A stretch of 64,000 bases of DNA from Malus domestica (Eukaryota > Streptophyta > Magnoliopsida > Rosales > Rosaceae). Every line of letters starts with the position of its first letter. Positions within the stretch are counted from its first letter, which is position 1. Shown in pieces: positions 60,101-64,000 of this stretch. The DNA lies in contig NC_091676.1 of NCBI RefSeq assembly GCF_042453785.1, positions 689,501-753,500 on the forward strand, written 5' to 3'. The position numbers and the translations under genes are program-made. Below the pieces are notes generated by a model. It saw nothing but the letters and a program-made list of their open reading frames with translations. It made no database searches and was not told the origin of the DNA.

Positions 60101-60300
60101 TTAGAAAACCCGATAATAGAAATTTCGGAACATAAAATACTTGAGGGTTTTAGGATTAGAAAAAAAAAAGAAATAAAGAATTATTTTGAATTTCAATTTA
60201 GGTAACACAGTCACATACAATATAAGAAATTTAAAAGTACAAACTTGGAAATTCTGTCGAACTAAAGAAGTGTGTGTCCTTTCTCTGAAGGCTCGAAAGA

Positions 60301-62149
60301 ATGGCGATACCGGTGGAGGCGGCGGCGGCGGAAGTAGAAAGAGAGAAAGAGATGGAGTCGACTAGGAAAGAGGAGATGGCGCCATGGGAGCAACACTCGA
60401 CTGTAATCAGCATCCCTCGCTTCGACTACAACGCCCCTTCTTCTCTTCTCCAACGCTCCCACTCCGGCTTCCTCATTACCTGCCCCATCAGTCTGTCACT
60501 CTCCTCTTCTTCCTCTTTCAAATTTATGACCCCTAATTTAACAAAGAACCAACGATTCTGATAGAAAGTTTGTTTCTTTGTGTTTCTGCTGTGATTAATT
60601 TTGATCAGAGAGGGAGAAAAGCGCCACAAAAGAAGCAATTTCCCTCCTTGCAAAGGTAAAATCCCTTCTTTTATGCCTTTGAAATTACCAACTTGTTTAC
60701 TGCAAATGTGATTGATTTATTATTTATTTATGGATGTGAACTTTTTAATTGTGATCACAATTTTGGGGTTTTTGTATGTTTATGTTTTCAGTATGTTCAG
60801 TGCTTTAATAGTTGCAGCTCAGAGGACAATACCAGTTCGAAAAGAAGGAAGCTTTCGAAAGAGGATATCGATAGCGAGTGCTGCAATGGCGGCGGGGAAA
60901 GCAAAGATGCTGCTACTGCTAACTCTGAGGACGCTCGTGGTATCACTTGCATATGTTGTGCTATTAGTATTAGGTTCTGACTTTCTGTATTTGTTGTGAT
61001 ATGACTTGTTTGTTATTGTAATGCTGTTGGCAGATGATCTTCAGGAGCGTACTCCTCGTTTGTCTCCTGCAAAGGTCGATGCGGAAGGAGATGCAAGTCC
61101 ACTTCTTTCGCTGGTTAAGTTGACAAAGAGTGGTCTGCTTCTCTTTACTTTCCGCAGAAACACTTCTCCTGACGTTGTTGATACTGTATCGAAAATTATT
61201 CAGGCTGTGGAATCCAAGAGTGTTGGTTCACCACTGTGAGTAGATAATTTACTTTCTTCTGACAGATTTTCTGTTTCAAAGCTTTTATAATTTATGCTAA
61301 AGCATTCTTTGTTTTGAGGATGAGGGCTTCTAGTTGTTCCCTATAGCCCACTTTGAGGTTGTGCCGCAGCTCTTCAATGTTTTTGCACTCAGTATTCATT
61401 TGCATTTCCATATGAAGGGTCCAGTAATATATATGATCCTTTTTCCCCCATTATGAACACTAATTGGGAGTTCTTTGGTGCAGTTGGTGTAATCGCATTT
61501 TCCCTATCCAAGCTACTTGTAGTTTGAAAGAGAAGGAACTGCATGAAGTTGTATCAAGGCTTGTTCTTCAATTCGTGAACGATAATCAGAAGCTTGTGCG
61601 GCCCATAAAGGTAGAAGTCAAATCCGTTATCACTTCATAACAATAGTTTCATCGTTACTTTTTTCAGCAACCATTGAAAGGGATTAATTATTTTATAGGA
61701 GTTATAATATTTTGATGTGCAAATGAAATTTCTACATGATTTTGTAGTTTGCAATTGCATATAATAGAAGAGGGATAGAGACAGAACTGAATATTCCCAA
61801 AGAATCTTCAAATGCAATTGATATGTTGGACCGTGACAAATGCTTTGCCGCAGTGGCTACTGCTGTCAAGGGTGTTCTATCAGATTCGGTGGTGGACCTC
61901 AAATCTCCGGAAGTGAGAATTCCCTCTGCATTTTCTTAAATTGGCATGTTATTCTTATGCTCATTCTAACTATTCGACCAAAATTTTCAGCTCTGTGTTC
62001 TTCTTGAGCTACTACCCCTTTCTGGTGTACCCAAAGAGTCGTTAGTGGTTGCTGTATCAGTTCTTCCTCGATACATTGTTAATGCAAAGCCGAAACTATG
62101 CATCAAGGCACTGGTTTCCGATACAAAAACGAAGGGGAAAAAGCAGTAA
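60301..62149 (+). CDS. THUMP domain protein, TAN1/THUMPD1-like tRNA acetylation cofactor
   Basis: Seven exons: 60301-60490, 60609-60655, 60792-60939, 61034-61235, 61484-61610, 61748-61912 and 61991-62149, 345 codons plus stop. The N-terminus has the fold start typical of Tan1 (GFLITCPI, then KREKSATKEAISLLAKYVQC). A charged linker with KRRKLSKED follows, then the THUMP region (LVKLTKSGLLLFTF, WCNRIFPIQATCSLKEKEL, IKFAIAYNRRGIETEL) and a C-terminal strand-helix (LCVLLELLPLSGVP). Yeast Tan1 and human THUMPD1 bind tRNA and help NAT10/Kre33 make N4-acetylcytidine at position 12 of tRNA-Ser and tRNA-Leu; the same role is inferred here. The stop follows a lysine-rich tail, KTKGKKQ. Confidence 0.88.
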
Positions 62150-62371
62150 GAAGGATTAAAAAGTTTCATGACATCCAACAATACCCTGCGGGCGGGAGTT
62201 GTAAAGTTCTCTGATAGTGATGATAAAAATGGGAGGTCTGTAGCTGATGTTAGATATGTTACAAAATTCGATCCAACCGATTCAGCTGTTTGTTGTACCC
62301 TAACAGTCACCCCAGTTTTGTGTTTCGCTTTTCTGTGGCAGGTCTTTCTTTTCTTCGTTCTTCATGTATTT

Positions 62372-62793
62372 GTTCTTGTTTTCGAGTTTTAAAGGATCCG
62401 TCTTAATTCATATTGTTGCAGACATTGGTATTTAGTCATATTGGCTATTCGGTAGAGCTGATGGTGCTTTATTTATGCACTCGAGTTTGAATTTTAAAGT
62501 AGAATAACAAACGCATTAATGTTTGAATGACCAGACTCGGCCCATAAAGCTAGAAGTTAACCCACAAATACCACCCGGATTCGTTCTTGTTTTCGAGTTT
62601 TAAAAGATCCGTCATAATTCATATTGTTGCAGACATTGGTATTTAGTCACATTGGCTATTCACTAGAGCTGATAATGTTTTATTTATGCACTCGAGTTTG
62701 AATTTTAAAGCTAGAATAACAAACGCATTAATGTTTGAACGACCTGACCCGGCCCATAAAGCTAGAAGTTAACTTACAAATACCACCCGCGTA
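62372..62793. repeat. 211-bp tandem duplication downstream of the THUMP gene
   Basis: GTTCTTGTTTTCGAGTTTTAAA begins at 62372 and again at 62583. The following 211 bp are nearly identical (shared ATTGTTGCAGACATTGGTAT, TTTATGCACTCGAGTTTGAA and CGGCCCATAAAGCTAGAAGT), with a handful of changes. Confidence 0.9.
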
Positions 62794-63519
62794 CCAATGG
62801 GTCCAACAGACCTCGAAACAGATCTTGCTACGACCTTCTTGTCCCCATATCGGTACATGTACTTTGATTTACGAGTTCTTAGGCACACCCTTTACTTACA
62901 AACCAGATATTTGGGCAATTGCAATTGAGCTCCATGAAAGAGACGATCTAGAGGCGACGCCGGTGTCGATGGAGTAGGCCGACAGGGTAATTTTCTTCGC
63001 TCATATAGTTCAACATTTTCCATCGAAAAACAAATTTTACACTACTTTTCTCTTAATGCACTGACATTTGAATCGAACAAAACCAAGCGACAACTAAAAA
63101 GAAGACGAAAACATCGGGTACAAATTCATTTCTGTTTTCTTCGATTCAACCAAGACGAATTGGATTATTGAATGACAGGAGGGACTGAAAAGAGATGAAC
63201 GTTCCAAATGCAGCTTATTTGTTCTAATTGTACAAATGTTTTTGGCCTGGTGTCTGCTGTCAAAGATACATTCTTTGTTCTACTCCTCCGTCCAGACGGG
63301 TAAACACTCCATCGTAAATAAAAATTCAGAGCTCATAACAAAGATATATATGCTTTGCGGTTCTAAAACGAAAAGTGGAACTCAAATGACTAGTAAACCA
63401 CCCGAAGACCTAATCGATAACTTAACTACAACAACAGTAAAAGAACTAACAAGATGTGGGGTGAGTGCGGGAAGAAATCCACTAGCCTAAAACAGATGAT
63501 TTTCCTTTTTACAGCAGCA
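62794..63519. other. intergenic DNA or 3' flank of the edge gene, no other gene seen
   Basis: The frame at 62735-62977 has no recognisable motif. The stretch next to 63520 is probably the 3' UTR of the minus-strand gene at the edge. Confidence 0.5.
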
Positions 63520-63765
63520 TCAGTTACCGCAGAGAGCAATCGAAAGATTCAGATTAAGATTCCGATTCCCGGAAGAAGAAGCGGAGCAGTCTTTGGAGTT
63601 AGGCCTAGAGTATGACGATGAGATTGCACCACTGAAGTCACTTGAAGAAGCATTACTCTTGTGGGAGGAGGGCTGATGTAACGAGAGTGACAGTGATAGT
63701 TCACATTGGCCAGCTTCATGATGGTCTTCGACGTGTGCTCCTCCTGCCTCTGGTAAGGTGGCAAC
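63520..63765 (-). CDS. terminal exon of a probable GARP/MYB-related transcription factor (partial)
   Basis: Minus strand: acceptor CCCTCCAG|GTTGCC at 63765 and stop TGA at 63522-63520. The 81 residues include CELSLSLSLHQPSSHKSNAS, SSYSRPNSKDCSASSSG and end NLNLNLSIALCGN. The SLSLSLH and NLNLNLS strings are LxLxL (EAR-type) repression motifs, and the whole tail resembles C-termini I remember from the At1g14600/At2g02060/MOF1-like GARP group. The DNA-binding domain would lie beyond the right edge of the window, so the assignment rests on the tail and on neighbours: the same gene type sits beside IDD genes in Arabidopsis. I could not place the preceding exon. Confidence 0.55.
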   Translation of the reverse strand, partial: VATLPEAGGAHVEDHHEAGQCELSLSLSLHQPSSHKSNASSSDFSGAISSSYSRPNSKDCSASSSGNRNLNLNLSIALCGN

Positions 63766-64000
63766 CTGGAGGGAAGGACAATTAATTAAACACCATGTCA
63801 GTAGGGCACATTTAATTTTCAAAGAAATACAACAATGCTCCATGAATATGAAATATATGATTCAATAAGACGAAGTCTGAACCGGAAGGACTTACATCCG
63901 TCCCTCAAGACGCTAGCTAATATTACAATGTTGTCTTGTGTGTTTTCACCACTCATTTAACGTTGTATTATTAGTCTGAGATGACACTGTAGTATCCCGA

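Noticed and set aside
62735-62977. 80-codon plus-strand ORF after the tandem duplication
   Set aside because: Begins inside a duplicated non-coding unit and shows no known motif.
63860-63910. small upstream exon of the edge gene ending at a GTAAGT donor (minus strand)
   Set aside because: The phase does not fit the frame of the terminal exon: the fitting frame contains a TGA stop. Left unassigned.

Overview
This window is plant nuclear DNA. It is AT-rich, its genes carry many GT-AG introns (24 exons in one case), and it is packed with plant transposon types. Two features make me favour Rosaceae, probably the apple/pear tribe (Maleae): an antisense retrotransposon ORF of a type I remember from apple and pear assemblies, and the general style of the MITEs. 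That placement is inference from memory; I ran no search.

Genes, left to right. Two INDETERMINATE DOMAIN (IDD/BIRD, IDD4/IDD5/IDD6 clade) zinc-finger transcription factors point tail to tail (738-4176 on +, 12250-16317 on -) and share the same three-exon structure. At 39178-44949 is ARC3, the chloroplast-division FtsZ-like/MORN protein (16 exons). At 46198-48209 on - is a Golgi-type nucleotide-diphospho-sugar transferase (PF03407). At 49679-56617 is a COPII coat protein SEC24 of the CEF type (24 exons). At 60301-62149 is a THUMP-domain/TAN1-like tRNA acetylation cofactor (7 exons). At the right edge (63520-63765, -) is the last exon of what looks like a GARP/MYB-related transcription factor. 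The IDD pair, the sugar transferase and the GARP gene recall an Arabidopsis neighbourhood (IDD4, IDD5, a sugar transferase and a GARP gene on chromosome 2, with a sister copy on chromosome 1), so the gene skeleton is probably an old syntenic block stretched by transposons.

The middle, 20.3-38.0 kb, is a set of insertions inside insertions whose boundaries can be read to the base from target-site duplications (TSDs). A 148-bp Mutator-type MITE (TSD TAATTAAAA) was hit by a large LTR retrotransposon (TSD AGGTG). That was hit by a second LTR element (TSD AAGCT), whose 3' LTR was hit by a hAT element (TSD TTTATACC), which was hit by a second hAT (TSD CATATATG). A further hAT (TSD GTTGTGAT) sits in one LTR of the large element. 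Two of the nested elements carry pieces of host genes: a HAL3/phosphopantothenoylcysteine decarboxylase fragment in the inner LTR element, and a LUC7-RL splicing-factor fragment with exon-intron-exon structure in the innermost hAT. The big element has a decayed gag on -, no recognisable pol, an intact 235-codon antisense ORF, and several tandem arrays (64-bp and 95-bp periods, plus a 15/18-bp array open on both strands).

Other mobile DNA: a second copy of the CAGTG-type hAT (7293-8303), PIF/Harbinger-like elements (9007-9434, 19441-20282), several Mutator-type MITEs (one with 9-bp TSDs just behind ARC3), a solo LTR inside an ARC3 intron, two probable SINEs, and a 5'-truncated LINE (about 57850-60100). 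I saw no rRNA, tRNA gene, CRISPR array or bacterial sequence. Exon boundaries were placed by hand from splice signals, reading frame and remembered family sequence; the six complete genes each sum to a whole number of codons.
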